Positions 42,743-52,394 of a DNA stretch of 64,000 nucleotides are shown piece after piece. Both the position numbers and the translations under genes were made by a program. The stretch's first letter is position 1. Each line of letters opens with the position of its first letter. The notes beneath the pieces were generated by a model that was not told the origin of the DNA, did no database searches, and was given only the letters and a program-made list of their open reading frames with translations. The stretch is taken from contig NZ_JAPEMC010000001.1 of the NCBI RefSeq assembly GCF_026343115.1, positions 3,720,001 through 3,784,000 of the forward strand, in the 5' to 3' direction. Origin of the DNA: Streptomyces sp. NBC_00102. GTDB lineage: Bacteria > Actinomycetota > Actinomycetes > Streptomycetales > Streptomycetaceae.

Positions 42743-43702
42743 TCACTCGCTGAGCGGCTTGGTGCCGGAAGCGGTGCCGACGGGTTCGGCCGGTTCCGCA
42801 GCGCCCGCCGCCGACCGGGCGGCGGGCGGAGCGGTAGCGGCGGTCGTCACCGTGGCCGGGTCGGGGACCAGGCCCAGGGCGATGTCCCGGGCCGCTTCGG
42901 CCTCGCGCCGCAGCAGGCGGAACCACATGAAGAGCACGAACGCTGCGAAGACGAACCACTCACCGGTGTATCCCAGGTTCTGGAAGGCCTTCAGGTCCAG
43001 CCCACTGCCCTCCACCGCCGCGGCCGGGACCGCCCGCATGCCGTTGCCGGAGTCGTCCGCGCCCCCGATACCGCTCGCGGGGAGCGTCACCCAGGCGTCG
43101 TACACGTCGTACGGCACGAGGTTCACCAGCGTCGCCGCGCTGATGATGCCGAGCTCCCCATCGGGAAGCCCGCCCGCGTTGTTCACGCCGTCGCTGGAGG
43201 CACTCTCCGAGGCCTGGAGGTCACCGGTCACCGTGATCTCGCCGGTGGGCGCCGGAGGGACCGTGTTGTTCTGCCGCGCCTGCTCCGTACCGCCGGGCAT
43301 CCAGCCGCGTACGACGGGCAGCGCCTTGCCGCCGTCCGTACGCAGCAGATCCAGGACGTAGAAGCCCTTGCGGTCGTCCAGCTCGCGCCCCGGGACCAGG
43401 AACTGGTCCGCGAACGTCCCCGTCGCCGTGGCCGGACGGCCGGACGTGACCGTGTCCACGGGCAACAGCGAGTCCAGCGGCTCCGCCCGGCGGGTGCCCG
43501 GGTCCGGCTGCTTCTCGGCCTGTTCGTGCGTCTGCACGCGGTCCTCGAAGCGGCCGAGCTGCCAGGTGCCCATGAACACGCAGAACGGAATGGCCAGCAC
43601 GACGAAGAGGTTGATCCCCCACCATCGCGGGGTCAGCAGGAACCGGTACACCCCATTACCGTACGGTCCCCGCTCGGCCGAGCGGGAGCGGGGGCCGCCC
43701 AT
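42743..43702 (-). CDS. SURF1-family cytochrome oxidase assembly protein
   Basis: 319 residues. TM1 (WWGINLFVVLAIPFCVFMGT WQL) with the family's MGTWQLGRFEDR motif, an extracytoplasmic domain (VVRGWMPGG; TGDLQAS), TM2 near the C-terminus (GEWFVFAAFVLFMWFRLL) and a variable Ala/Pro tail. SURF1 assists heme a insertion into cytochrome aa3 oxidase. ATG 43702 is used; an alternative GTG lies near 43651. Confidence 0.9.
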   Translation of the reverse strand: MGGPRSRSAERGPYGNGVYRFLLTPRWWGINLFVVLAIPFCVFMGTWQLGRFEDRVQTHEQAEKQPDPGTRRAEPLDSLLPVDTVTSGRPATATGTFADQFLVPGRELDDRKGFYVLDLLRTDGGKALPVVRGWMPGGTEQARQNNTVPPAPTGEITVTGDLQASESASSDGVNNAGGLPDGELGIISAATLVNLVPYDVYDAWVTLPASGIGGADDSGNGMRAVPAAAVEGSGLDLKAFQNLGYTGEWFVFAAFVLFMWFRLLRREAEAARDIALGLVPDPATVTTAATAPPAARSAAGAAEPAEPVGTASGTKPLSE

Positions 43703-43713
43703 TTATCCGGCTC

Positions 43714-45549
43714 TTACGCGAGCGCGTCGGTGTCCGCCTCCTTCTTCCGCGCCTCGGGGAGATGGCGCAGAGCGAAGTCCAGCTCCAGTCCCACCTGCTT
43801 GATTCGCTCTTCCACCACCAGCGAGCCGTGCCCCGCGTCGTAGCGGTAGACCTCGTGCACCGCGCCCTGCGCTTTCAACCGGTCCACGTAATTCTCCACC
43901 TGCCGGATGGGACAGCGCGGATCGTTGACGCCCGCCGAGATGTACACCGGGGCGCGTACCGCGTCGACGTACGTCAGCGGCGACGACGCCTCGAACCGCT
44001 CGGGCACCTCCTCCGGAGTACCGCCCAGCAGCGTACGGTCCATCGCCTTCAGCGCCTCCATCTCGTCGTGGTACGCCGTGACGTAGTCCGCGACAGGAAC
44101 CGCGGCCAGACCCAGCGCCCAGACGTCGGGCTGGGTGCCGAGACCGAGCAGGGTCAGATACCCGCCCCAGGACCCACCGGCCAGGATCAGGCGGTCCGGA
44201 TCGGCCAGACCCGACTCGACGGCCCACTCCCGCACCGCCGCGATGTCCTCCAGCTCGATCAGACCGACCCGGTGCTTCAGAGCATCGGTCCAGGCCCTGC
44301 CGTACCCCGTCGAGCCCCGGTAGTTCACCCGCACGACCGCGAAGCCGTGATCCACCCAGGCGGCCGGCCCGGAGGCGAACGCGTCACTGTCGTGCCAGGT
44401 CGGCCCGCCGTGGATCTCGAAGACCGTCGGGAACGGGCCCTCGCCCGAAGCCGGGGTCTGCACCAGGGCGTGGACACGCCCGCCCGGCCCCTCGACCCAC
44501 GCGTCCCGCACCGGCACCGAGGAGGGCGCCTTCGGACCTGGCGGGTCCAGGACCACCGCTCCCGTGGTGGAACGGACGACCGGAGGAAGGGCGGCCGAGG
44601 ACCAGAGGTACTCCACCGTCCCGTCCGGGCGGGCCGTGGCGCCCGACACCAAACCGGCGGGCGTCTCCACCCGCACCGGCGCCGGGCCGCCCGGTTCCAG
44701 GCGCCACAGCTCGCTGCGGGCCTCGAAGCCGTGCTCGATCAGGATCGCGGAGCCGTCCGGATACCACTCGGCGCTCACGTCTCCGGGGAGATCGACCTCC
44801 AGCTCCGTCTCCGTGCCCGCGAGCGGGTCCCAGATCATCGGCTCCCAGCGGCCCCGCCGCTGGTGCCCGACCAGCAGCCGGGCGTCGCCGGCGACGGGCG
44901 CGAACCCCATCACCGCAAGACCCAGCTCCTTCGTGCCGCCCTCGGTGTCGTCGAGCTCGGCCACCGTGGAACCGTCCGGACGCACCACGCGCAGCGACGA
45001 ATGCATCGCGTCGCCGTGCTCGGTGTGCTCCAGCGCGATCAGGCTGCCGTCGTGCGACAGATCGCCCACCCCGGCCGACTCCCGGTGCCGGTAGATCTCC
45101 ACGATCCCCGTGCCGCCCGGCCGCACCAGATGGATCGTCGTCCCGTCCTCGTCGGTGGACCGGCCGATGACGGCGGTGCCGTCCCGCCCGATCGCGAGAC
45201 CGGCCGGATAGGACGGCTCAAGACCGGGCGCCGCCGGCACGTCCTCGCCGCCGCCGAACGGCTGCCGCATCCAGACACCGAACTCGTCGCCGTCCGTGTC
45301 GCTGAACCACCAGATCGCGGAACCGTCCGGGGTCAGCTCGCCGTCGGTCGTGCCGTTCGGCCGGTCGGTCACCTGCCGTTGCAGACCGGTCGACCGGTCC
45401 CATGCGTACAGCTCGTACGTACCGGTCGCGTTCGACACGAAGAGCGAGCGCTCCGGGGCGTCCTCCGCCCAGTCGGGCAGGGACACCCGGGGTGCGCGGA
45501 ACCGCTGCTCCCAGTCCGGAGAGGTCGAGGCGTTCTGTGTGTCGCTCAT
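43714..45549 (-). CDS. S9-family prolyl-oligopeptidase-like serine peptidase
   Basis: 611 residues. An N-terminal beta-propeller with repeated blades (SDTDGDEFGVWMRQPFGGGE; LSHDGSLIALEHTEHGD) precedes a C-terminal alpha/beta hydrolase: FEIHGGPTWHD, VRVNYRGSTGYGRAW, nucleophile in LAGGSWGGYLTLLG (about residue 460), Asp in SAGVNDPRCPI and His in YDAGHGSLV. An intracellular peptidase cleaving short peptides. ATG 45549; 11 bp upstream of SURF1 and probably cotranscribed. Confidence 0.94.
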   Translation of the reverse strand: MSDTQNASTSPDWEQRFRAPRVSLPDWAEDAPERSLFVSNATGTYELYAWDRSTGLQRQVTDRPNGTTDGELTPDGSAIWWFSDTDGDEFGVWMRQPFGGGEDVPAAPGLEPSYPAGLAIGRDGTAVIGRSTDEDGTTIHLVRPGGTGIVEIYRHRESAGVGDLSHDGSLIALEHTEHGDAMHSSLRVVRPDGSTVAELDDTEGGTKELGLAVMGFAPVAGDARLLVGHQRRGRWEPMIWDPLAGTETELEVDLPGDVSAEWYPDGSAILIEHGFEARSELWRLEPGGPAPVRVETPAGLVSGATARPDGTVEYLWSSAALPPVVRSTTGAVVLDPPGPKAPSSVPVRDAWVEGPGGRVHALVQTPASGEGPFPTVFEIHGGPTWHDSDAFASGPAAWVDHGFAVVRVNYRGSTGYGRAWTDALKHRVGLIELEDIAAVREWAVESGLADPDRLILAGGSWGGYLTLLGLGTQPDVWALGLAAVPVADYVTAYHDEMEALKAMDRTLLGGTPEEVPERFEASSPLTYVDAVRAPVYISAGVNDPRCPIRQVENYVDRLKAQGAVHEVYRYDAGHGSLVVEERIKQVGLELDFALRHLPEARKKEADTDALA

Positions 45550-45640
45550 GCCCCCATCCAACCTGAAAGGGGGTCCTGAGCGCACGGTCGTTCGCCTCCC
45601 CGCGAAATCGCCCGAAATCACCGGACGTTCAGGTTTCGCC

Positions 45641-45740
45641 CGATCAGAACCACGGGGGTGTGTCCCGGACGACGCCCGGGACACACCCCCCGATCAGAAC
45701 CACGGGGGTGTGTCCCGGACGACGCCGGGGACACACCCCC
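45641..45740. repeat. 50-bp tandem duplication of a terminator hairpin
   Basis: Unit 45641-45690 is repeated at 45691-45740 with one change (CCCGGG to CCGGGG). Each contains GGGGGTGTGTCCCGG and its complement around ACGACGC (perfect 15 bp in the first copy, 13 bp in the second). Read on the minus strand it terminates the DUF6232 module before the S9 peptidase. Confidence 0.93.
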
Positions 45741-45777
45741 TGCTCACCGCTTCACCTCGGTCGCGCACGGTGCCCGC

Positions 45778-45874
45778 GCGTACAGCGCTTCCGCGCTGCC
45801 CCTGCGTACAGCGCCTCCGTGGCGCCTCTGCGTACAGCGCCGCAGTGCTGCGCAGCCGCCTGCGCGTACAGCGC
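45778..45874. repeat. GCGTACAGCGC repeats with 26-bp period
   Basis: GCGTACAGCGC at 45778, 45804, 45830 and 45864, with similar CCTCCGTG flanks; it lies just after the stop of the gene at 45887. Confidence 0.8.
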
Positions 45875-45886
45875 CTCCGTGCCGGT

Positions 45887-46219
45887 TCAGCCCGCGAGCA
45901 ACGCCCTCGCGGCGTTGATCACCGGCAGGCCCACCTCGCCGACCAGCGCGGCGATGCCGGAGATGCGCTGCACCAGGCTCCGCCGCCCTTCCGGGGTCGG
46001 CTCGGTGGCGATCGATTCGGCCGCCGCGTCCACCTCGGCGCGCCCGTGGTCGTCCAGATGCGGGCGGAGCCTCTCGATCTCCCGCAGAAGGGCCTCCACC
46101 GCGGGACCGCCGGCGGCCACGCCGACGTTCTTGTCGCCTCCGACGATGTCACCCGAGCCGAAATGCTGAGCGTGCTCGATGCGGGACCCGCCGTACTGGT
46201 AGTAGTTGTCGCCGCTCAT
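45887..46219 (-). CDS. small protein with N-terminal QYGGS/HFGSGD motif, partner of DUF6232 protein
   Basis: 110 residues from ATG 46219. The N-terminus NYYQYGGSRIEHAQHFGSGD (then IVGGDKN) is followed by helices AVEALLREIERLRPHLDDHG, RAEVDAAAESIATEPTPEGR, LVQRISGIAALVGEVGLPVI. No TM segment. The motif closely matches the C-terminus of the upstream protein. Stretches like HFGSGDxVGGDK occur in proteins of bacterial conflict modules as short beta-repeats (from memory). ATGA overlap with the upstream gene implies coupled synthesis. Function unknown. Confidence 0.8.
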   Translation of the reverse strand: MSGDNYYQYGGSRIEHAQHFGSGDIVGGDKNVGVAAGGPAVEALLREIERLRPHLDDHGRAEVDAAAESIATEPTPEGRRSLVQRISGIAALVGEVGLPVINAARALLAG

Positions 46220-46716
46220 GATCCCCCGATGTTCCCGCTGCCGAAGTGCTGGGCAGTCCCGATGCTGGTCCCGCCGTACTGCTTGATGGTGTTGCCGTGC
46301 ACGACGTGCGACAGGTTGATGACCGTCTGCGCCACGTCGGGATGGCCGATCGCCTTGGTGATCTCCTGGACCAGCTTGAAGATCTCCTCCTGCTGGGTCG
46401 ACCAGATGGCCTCGTGCTGAATGCCGGACGTGTTGAGGACCAGGCCGTACACCGGGGGCCTTTGCAGGACCGCGACCAGCTTCCAGATCAGGAACGCCTC
46501 GACGGCCAGAAAGATGATCGTCCCCACCGTGTCGGCCACCGCGGCGATGATGCCACCCACGATCAGCCAGCCAATGGTCCGGATGATGAACTTCCGTATC
46601 GCCGCGCCTTTGTCGACCGTCAGCTTCCGCTGGCCGACGTGGGAGATGTTGCGAAGCGGATATGCCTCGCCTCCGACCCACAACACGCCTTCGTTGATTG
46701 TTACTTGGTCCGCCAC
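46216..46716 (-). CDS. DUF6232-like two-TM protein with C-terminal QYGGT/HFGSGN motif
   Basis: 166 residues from GTG 46716 (CTGGAGGTCC upstream). An N-terminal beta-rich part (VTINEGVLWVGGEAYPLRNI SHVGQRKL), a hydrophobic hairpin (about 45-85, IIRTIGWLIVGGIIAAVADT and TIIFLAVEAFLIWKLVAVLQ), then a cytosolic segment (HEAIWSTQQEEIFKLVQEIT) ending NTIKQYGGTSIGTAQHFGSG (NIGGS). It resembles Streptomyces proteins annotated DUF6232. Overlaps its partner by 4 bases. Function unknown. Confidence 0.8.
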   Translation of the reverse strand: MADQVTINEGVLWVGGEAYPLRNISHVGQRKLTVDKGAAIRKFIIRTIGWLIVGGIIAAVADTVGTIIFLAVEAFLIWKLVAVLQRPPVYGLVLNTSGIQHEAIWSTQQEEIFKLVQEITKAIGHPDVAQTVINLSHVVHGNTIKQYGGTSIGTAQHFGSGNIGGS

Positions 46717-46905
46717 CGGACCTCCAGTCCATAACGGGCGATGGGGTCTGGAGAGTAGCGAAACCGGCAGGCGCGCGAGAGGGAAATGAGCACCTCCGTT
46801 GCCTTCCGGTTACCCGGATCGCGGACGGCCTCCCCCGACGTGGGCTGCCGATCGGCGTCTTCGCAGGTCAGAGCGATTGTCAGTGGTGGGGTCCAGACTC
46901 GTTCC

Positions 46906-47352
46906 ATGACTGCAGAGATGAGCGCGGGCACGGTCTCGACCGCTGTTCTGCGCAAGGCCGTTGAGACGTACTGGACCGCTGCCGACGCCCGTGACTGGGA
47001 GACGTTCGCGGCCACCCTCGACGACGACGTCGTGTTCGAAGTGCCGCAGACCCGCGAGGTGATCCGGGGCAAGGAGCGGTGCGTGCGGTTCAACCGGGAG
47101 TACCCGGGCGACTGGCACGTGCGGATCGACCGGATCGTGGCCGACCTGCCCGAGTGTCCGGCCGGGGCGGGTGAGGACGGGCTCGGCGGCCGGGCCGCGG
47201 CGCGCACGCTCTTCACCGTGGGGGGAGCGGAGCTGGACGGTATCCACTTCTTCTCGTTCGACACCCGGGGCCGTATCACCGCCGTCACCGACTTCTGGCC
47301 GGAGCCGTACGAGCAGCCGACCGGCCGCGAATACCTCGTCGAGCGCGTCTGA
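46906..47352 (+). CDS. SnoaL-like / NTF2-fold protein
   Basis: 148 residues. RKAVETYWTAADARDWETFA, ATLDDDVVFEVPQTREVIRG, RFNREYPGDWHVRIDRIVAD and GIHFFSFDTRGRITAVTDFW PE are typical of SnoaL_2/NTF2-like ligand-binding or polyketide-cyclase-like domains. ATG 46906 or 46918 are both possible. Function unassigned. Confidence 0.85.
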   Translation: MTAEMSAGTVSTAVLRKAVETYWTAADARDWETFAATLDDDVVFEVPQTREVIRGKERCVRFNREYPGDWHVRIDRIVADLPECPAGAGEDGLGGRAAARTLFTVGGAELDGIHFFSFDTRGRITAVTDFWPEPYEQPTGREYLVERV

Positions 47353-47509
47353 GTCCGGAGCCGCCCCGGCCGCTTACGCCCGGGGCGGCCGCCCACGGCA
47401 CAGGGCCCCCGCGCCGGCCTGCGACGGAGGAGCCCTGTGTGTGGGGGGAGGCCCCGGACGGACCTTCGGTGACGCGGTGCCCGGTTCGGGGGGTGCGGTG
47501 GCTCGGAGG

Positions 47510-48304
47510 TCAGATCGCCGAGCGGAAGGCGGGCAGGTATCCACCCGACTGACCGGCGGCCTTCGGGTGGTAGGAGTTGTAGACCGGCAGCGTGACGCTG
47601 TTGAGCCAGGCGTCGCCGGAGCAGAGCTCGTGGCCGGTGAACTCGTCCACCACGCTGGAGTAGGTGAACCCGGCGTTGGCCGCGCGCTTGGCGATCACGG
47701 AGTTCAGGATGTCCGCCCCGTTGTTGATCGCCTTCCGTGAGGTCTCGCTGAGGCCCAGGATGCAGCTGCCCGCGATCTTGTAGAAGTGCGGGTAGCCCAG
47801 GACCACGACGTGCGCCGAAGGGGACTTCGCGTGGATGGAGGTGTAGAGGGAGTCGAGGTTGCCCGGCAGGACGTTCTGGGCCTTCGTGATGGCCGCGTTC
47901 ACGCTGCTGACGCAGGTGGCCTCGCTCGACAGCACGCAGGTCTGCATGACGTCGGCGAAGCCGACGTCATTGCCTCCGGCGGAGATGCTGACCAGTGCGG
48001 TCGACGAGCTGAGCGCACTCAGCTGGCCGCTCGCGACGGTCGACGTCGTGGCACCCGAACACGCGACGAACGCGAACGAGGAAGGCGAGTTGGCGGCGGC
48101 CCAGAGATACGGGTACGCCTTCGTCGAACGGTGGCAGTCGCCACTGTCCGAGATGTAGCTGCCGGCGCCGACCCCGGAGGAGTAGGAGTCGCCGAGAGCG
48201 ACGTAACCGCCCGTAGCGGCGGAGGCCGGCTGAGCGGCTCCCAGCGCGGCGACGGCTGCGATGGCCAGAGTGGAAAGGGATGCCCAGAATCTACGCACTG
48301 ACAT
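47510..48304 (-). CDS. secreted SGNH-family lipase/esterase
   Basis: 264 residues. Signal peptide (RRFWASLSTLAIAAVAALGA, cleavage near ASAATG). Block I GYVALGDSYSSGVGAGSY, block II CSGATTSTV, block III SISAGGNDVGFADVM, block V NSYHPKAAGQ with Asp/His-type dyad; six cysteines. Close in layout to Streptomyces extracellular SGNH lipases (S. coelicolor SCO1725-type). GAAGGGGCC precedes the ATG. Probably degrades lipids or esters outside the cell. Confidence 0.94.
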   Translation of the reverse strand: MSVRRFWASLSTLAIAAVAALGAAQPASAATGGYVALGDSYSSGVGAGSYISDSGDCHRSTKAYPYLWAAANSPSSFAFVACSGATTSTVASGQLSALSSSTALVSISAGGNDVGFADVMQTCVLSSEATCVSSVNAAITKAQNVLPGNLDSLYTSIHAKSPSAHVVVLGYPHFYKIAGSCILGLSETSRKAINNGADILNSVIAKRAANAGFTYSSVVDEFTGHELCSGDAWLNSVTLPVYNSYHPKAAGQSGGYLPAFRSAI

Positions 48305-49232
48305 GGCCGGAGGCCCCTTCGGAAGGTGGGGGTGCGAGGGGAGTTCGTGGAGCAGACAGTTTTTAGCAGCTCGAAGTACCGGCCGGTAATAGGCGTGCGA
48401 GAAGTCGTCTGATATGCCCGAATGATCGTTCGGTGGGCGTAGCTCCGCGCGTAGATAAACCCTGAACACCGGTCAAAATCGGGGCACTTAGGGGCGCAGC
48501 GCGGGCGCGGACGTCCGGGTGACGGTTGGCGCCGTACGAGAGTTGCCAGTGGTTTCCCAGTACTTGGGAGTTGCTGACGATCCACCGAAAATCACTCGCA
48601 CGGGTGGGGCCGCGTCCTGCCTGCGATGACTCCCACCGGTGACGCCCCGCATCGGGCGCACGGCCTGGGACCGCCGCATCAGGGTCACTCTCCGTCGTCG
48701 CGGGTCCGACGTCCGTCCTCCGCCGGAACCTCTCCTTCACCGCCCTCCTCATCAAGATCACGGGCGAGGACTCGGAGACGTACCGCACCCGTTTCGGCGG
48801 TCAGCTCCGGGGAGGCGCCGGGACGGGAGCCGGAACGGTGTCGGGAGCGGGGCGCCGGGGCCTGACCGGCCGGTGCGCGAAAAGACGCGAAGGGGGCCGG
48901 CCGCCGGGATTGCCGGTGGCCGGCCCCCTTCGGCGGTGTGCGAGTGCTCGTGACACGGTTCTACCGGGGGGAGCCGGTGGAAGCCGGAGAGCCGGGGGGT
49001 GCCGGGACGCCGGTGAAACGTGAATTCCGCTGCCGCGTCCGAGGGTTATGGGGGCCCCGAACCCGACAGACAGATCGTTCGCCAAGACGCATGCCTGGTA
49101 CAAGTGTTGGCCCGGGCGCGAACGCGCCAGGGCGTAAACGCGCCTCGTAGCGTGCCGTTCTCCTGCTGCGGAACCGGCGCCCTCTGCGCCGTCCGAAGCC
49201 CATGTGCACCGCTTCCGCCTCTGCTGCGGCCC
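48305..49232. other. 928-bp region without a complete gene
   Basis: Around 48690-48830 one plus-strand frame has strongly coding third positions (PTSVLRRNLSFTALLIKITG, EDSETYRTRFGGQLR) but no start and no stop near, so it looks like a gene remnant. A strong hairpin at 48888-48932 follows. The rest shows no supported feature. Confidence 0.45.
48888..48932. terminator. 20-bp hairpin with no adjacent intact gene
   Basis: CGAAGGGGGCCGGCCGCCGG (48888-48907) pairs with 48913-48932, one G-U, 5-nt loop. It may terminate the remnant to its left or transcription entering from the right. Confidence 0.75.
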
Positions 49233-50426
49233 TCACGGCCCCTGCGGCGCCCGGGCCGAGCCTTGCTCGGGGGCGTCCTCCAGACATCCGTTCAGCGCCG
49301 CGTGCCAGCCGAGCTGGAACCGTGTGGAAGCCCCCACCTGCGCCATGAGCCTCTGGAGGCGGCGCTGCACGGTGCGATGGCCCATGCCGAGCTGCCGAGC
49401 GATGGCCGAGTCCGTGAGCCCGATGCGCAACAGCGCGAGGATTCTGTGATCGGTCGGGTCGAGGAGGGGGCCGGAGGAGTCCTCGGCCGGCGCGGTCGCC
49501 CCCGAGGGCCGGAGCAGCGTCCCCCGCTCGAACTGCGTCTCGAAAAGGGCGCTGAGTGCGATGAGCAGCCCGGTGCGGTGGACGACGAGTGCGACCGGCT
49601 CGATGTCCTCGCGCTCCGGGTCCAGGGGCAGCAGGGCGATCCGCCGGTCGACGACGACCAGCTTGATCGGCAGCTTGTCCACCACGGAGATCTGCTGGCC
49701 CTGGGCGGCGTAGGAGTCCAGCGTCTCCGCTGTTCCCGGGTTCTCCAGCCAATCCCGTTCGATGACGGTCCGCAGGGCGATTCCGCGCCGCATGAGAACG
49801 TCCTCGATCTCCGCGTGGTTGTCCTCGTAGCTGATCACGGAGTGCCGCGGCTGCCCGAGCGGCATCAGGTTGCAGACCTCGGTGGTGGCCTGCTCCTGCA
49901 TCAGCAGCAGCCTGCGACGGATCGCCGCGGCCCCCGAGAGCACCTCTACCGGTGCCCCGGAGGCGTGGGCCTGGGCGGAGCGGTGCCGTTCGGCGAGGGT
50001 GGCCATCAACGACTCGACCTGGTGCAGGGAGGACCGCCGGGACTCCAGCAGCGGGCCGAGGGCGAGTACGGGGGAGGCCGCCCGGTAACGCGGTGCGGCC
50101 CCGCCGGTGGAGACGGAGCTCGCGAGGCCGCGCACCACCAGTGACTCCAGGGCCTCGCTGACGGCCGGAAGCGGAGCGGCGAGCTCCTTGGTGAGCGGGG
50201 CGGGCTCGCTGTCGGGGCGGTCCACGAGGAGCCGGTAGAGGGCATCCTCCAGCGGGTCGAGCCCGAGCAGCGTGAGCAGCGCGTCCTCGGTGTCCCCTGC
50301 TTCCGGTGCCCCGGACGCGCCGTCCGTCGAGCCGGAACCGGTGGTGCTCAGCAGGGTCTCCGGCCGGGTGTGGGCTCGAACATGGTCCCGCCCCCTTGCT
50401 GCCGCCCTCATAAATGTGCTGACCAC
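49233..50426 (-). CDS. LuxR-type HTH regulator with TrmB-like N-terminal half
   Basis: 397 residues if GTG 50426, 392 if ATG 50411; neither has a clear ribosome-binding site. The N-terminal winged-helix-like segment ([40 protein letters not shown]) is followed by a helix and a phospholipase-D-like central domain ([40 protein letters not shown]) and a C-terminal LuxR HTH ([40 protein letters not shown]). This TrmB-plus-LuxR layout is frequent in Streptomyces. Divergent from gltX; target unknown. Confidence 0.85.
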   Translation of the reverse strand: MVSTFMRAAARGRDHVRAHTRPETLLSTTGSGSTDGASGAPEAGDTEDALLTLLGLDPLEDALYRLLVDRPDSEPAPLTKELAAPLPAVSEALESLVVRGLASSVSTGGAAPRYRAASPVLALGPLLESRRSSLHQVESLMATLAERHRSAQAHASGAPVEVLSGAAAIRRRLLLMQEQATTEVCNLMPLGQPRHSVISYEDNHAEIEDVLMRRGIALRTVIERDWLENPGTAETLDSYAAQGQQISVVDKLPIKLVVVDRRIALLPLDPEREDIEPVALVVHRTGLLIALSALFETQFERGTLLRPSGATAPAEDSSGPLLDPTDHRILALLRIGLTDSAIARQLGMGHRTVQRRLQRLMAQVGASTRFQLGWHAALNGCLEDAPEQGSARAPQGP

Positions 50427-50506
50427 GATATCTGGTGATCATCTTGCAGAGTAGGGCTGTGGATAACGGCGTCCCGGGCCGGCGGGGCGTCGGTAGGGTG
50501 GTCGTT

Positions 50507-51925
50507 ATGTCTGATGCCCCGGTTCGTGTCCGTTTCGCCCCGTCCCCCACTGGCATGTTCCATGTCGGCGGCGCGCGCTCCGCTCTCTACAACTGGGCGG
50601 TCGCGCGACAGTCCGGCGGCACCTTCGTCCTGCGCGTCGAAGACACCGACGCGGCCCGGAACAAGCCGGAGTGGACCGACGGCATCATCAACGCCCTGGC
50701 CGCCATCGGCATCCACGAGGACGACCCGGCCTTCGAGGGCCCCTACTTCCAGTCGAACAACGCCGCCCGCCACACCGAGGCAGGGCTCCGCCTGTACGAC
50801 GCCGGCCGCGCGTACTACTGCGACTGCACGCGCGAGCAGCTCAAGGAGCGCACCGGCTCGGAGCACCTCGGATACGACGGCCACTGCCGCGAGCGCGGTC
50901 TCGCCCACGAGGAAGGACGGGCGCTCCGATTCCGTACCCCGGACGAGGGCGAGACCGTCGTGACCGACCTGGTGCGCGGTGAGCCCGCGTTTCCGAACAG
51001 CGCCATCGAGGACTTCGTGATCGCCCGGGGCGACGGCTCGCCCGTCTTCCTGATCGCCAACGTCGTGGACGATTTGGACGAGGGGGTCACCTTGGTGGTC
51101 CGGGGCGAGGAGCACCTCTCCAACACCCCCAAGCAGCAGCTGCTGTGGGAGGCGCTCGGCGCCGAGCCGCCCCGCTGGGCGCACCTTCCGGTGATCGTCA
51201 ACGAGAAGCGCCAGAAGCTCTCCAAGCGCCGGGACAAGGTCGCGCTGGAGGACTACCTCGCCGAGGGCTTCCTCCCCGAGGCGATGGTCAACTACCTCAT
51301 GCTGCTCGGCTGGGGCCCCGGCGGTGACCGCGAAATCCTCCCCTACGAGGAGATGGAGCAGCTCTTCCGCATCGAGGACGTCAACACCTCACCGGCGTTC
51401 TTCGACGTGAAGAAGCTGACCGCCTTCAACGGCGAGTACATCCGCGCCCTCGCACCGGAGCAGTTCGCCGCGGCCTGTGCGCCCTGGCTGATCGCCCCGC
51501 ACGCCCCCTGGGACCCGGCCGCCTTCGACACGGCCGTCTTCGAGGCCGCCGCCCCGCTCGCGCAGACCCGGCTCACGGTCCTGTCCGAGATCACGGCCTG
51601 CGTCGACTTCCTCTTCCTGGCCGAGCCGGTCCGCGACGAGGCATCCTGGACCAAGGCGATGAAGCCCGGCGCGGAGGCCATCCTGCGGGACGCTCGTGGG
51701 GCGCTGGCCACCACCGCATGGCAGGCGGACGACCTGAAGGCGGCACTGGTCGCGGTCGGCGAGCAGCACGGGCTCAAGCTCGGCAAGGCCCAGGCACCCA
51801 TCCGCGTCGCGGTCACCGGCCGCACGGTCGGGCTGCCGCTCTTCGAGTCCATGGAGCTCCTCGGCCGCGAGCGGGTCCTCGGCCGGCTGGACGCGGCTTA
51901 CCAGAAGTTGACCGTCCAGTCGTGA
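50507..51925 (+). CDS. gltX: glutamyl-tRNA synthetase-family enzyme
   Basis: 472 residues. Class I signature [20 protein letters not shown] (HIGH-type) and KLSKR in [23 protein letters not shown] in [12 protein letters not shown]; the C-terminal anticodon-binding helical part is complete. It charges tRNA-Glu (and in actinobacteria also tRNA-Gln before amidation). ATG 50507 with TAGGGT 7 nt upstream implies a leaderless mRNA. Confidence 0.95.
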   Translation: MSDAPVRVRFAPSPTGMFHVGGARSALYNWAVARQSGGTFVLRVEDTDAARNKPEWTDGIINALAAIGIHEDDPAFEGPYFQSNNAARHTEAGLRLYDAGRAYYCDCTREQLKERTGSEHLGYDGHCRERGLAHEEGRALRFRTPDEGETVVTDLVRGEPAFPNSAIEDFVIARGDGSPVFLIANVVDDLDEGVTLVVRGEEHLSNTPKQQLLWEALGAEPPRWAHLPVIVNEKRQKLSKRRDKVALEDYLAEGFLPEAMVNYLMLLGWGPGGDREILPYEEMEQLFRIEDVNTSPAFFDVKKLTAFNGEYIRALAPEQFAAACAPWLIAPHAPWDPAAFDTAVFEAAAPLAQTRLTVLSEITACVDFLFLAEPVRDEASWTKAMKPGAEAILRDARGALATTAWQADDLKAALVAVGEQHGLKLGKAQAPIRVAVTGRTVGLPLFESMELLGRERVLGRLDAAYQKLTVQS

Positions 51926-52052
51926 TCCCGTAACTGCGGGGACCTCACGATCCGACCGCCCGGGTTGTACGGTTGCGTTCAAGTAGCAACCATCTGGGCC
52001 GGGCAGGCGACGTGCGAGCGTCCACGGCCGACACGAGGAAGGCGGGCTCGGC

Positions 52053-52307
52053 ATGCTCCGCAACGGACTGGAACCCTGGCACCTGCTGATCCTGGCGGTC
52101 ATCGTCATCGCCCTCTTCGGATCGAAGAAGCTGCCGGAGGCCGCGCGGGCCCTCGGCAAGTCGGCGCGCATCCTGAAGAGCGAGGCGCAGGCGATGAAGA
52201 ACGACAACGCCTCCGCGCCCGCCCCTCAGGTCACCGTCACCGAGGCCGCCCAGCCCACCCCGGCGCCCGCCGCCGCGATGACGGAGCCGCGCCCCGCCGA
52301 CCTCTGA
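52053..52307 (+). CDS. tatA: twin-arginine translocase subunit TatA
   Basis: 84 residues. One N-terminal TM (WHLLILAVIVIALFG) followed by the conserved FGSKKLPEAARALGKSARIL amphipathic helix and a charged/Pro-Ala tail. It exports folded proteins with TatB/C, which are not in this window. GAGGAAGGCGGG precedes the ATG. Confidence 0.95.
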   Translation: MLRNGLEPWHLLILAVIVIALFGSKKLPEAARALGKSARILKSEAQAMKNDNASAPAPQVTVTEAAQPTPAPAAAMTEPRPADL

Positions 52308-52394
52308 CGGTGCCACGCCCCCTGCCCCCGCCGGTCCTCGTGACCGCGGGGCAGGCGGCGTGACCGCTCAATACCTCGATGCCGCCCGTACCCG

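Noticed and set aside
42007..42753. Frame encoding VTRGL pentapeptide repeats
   Set aside because: A product of the 15-bp minisatellite in another frame of the real gene; no start signal or conserved part.
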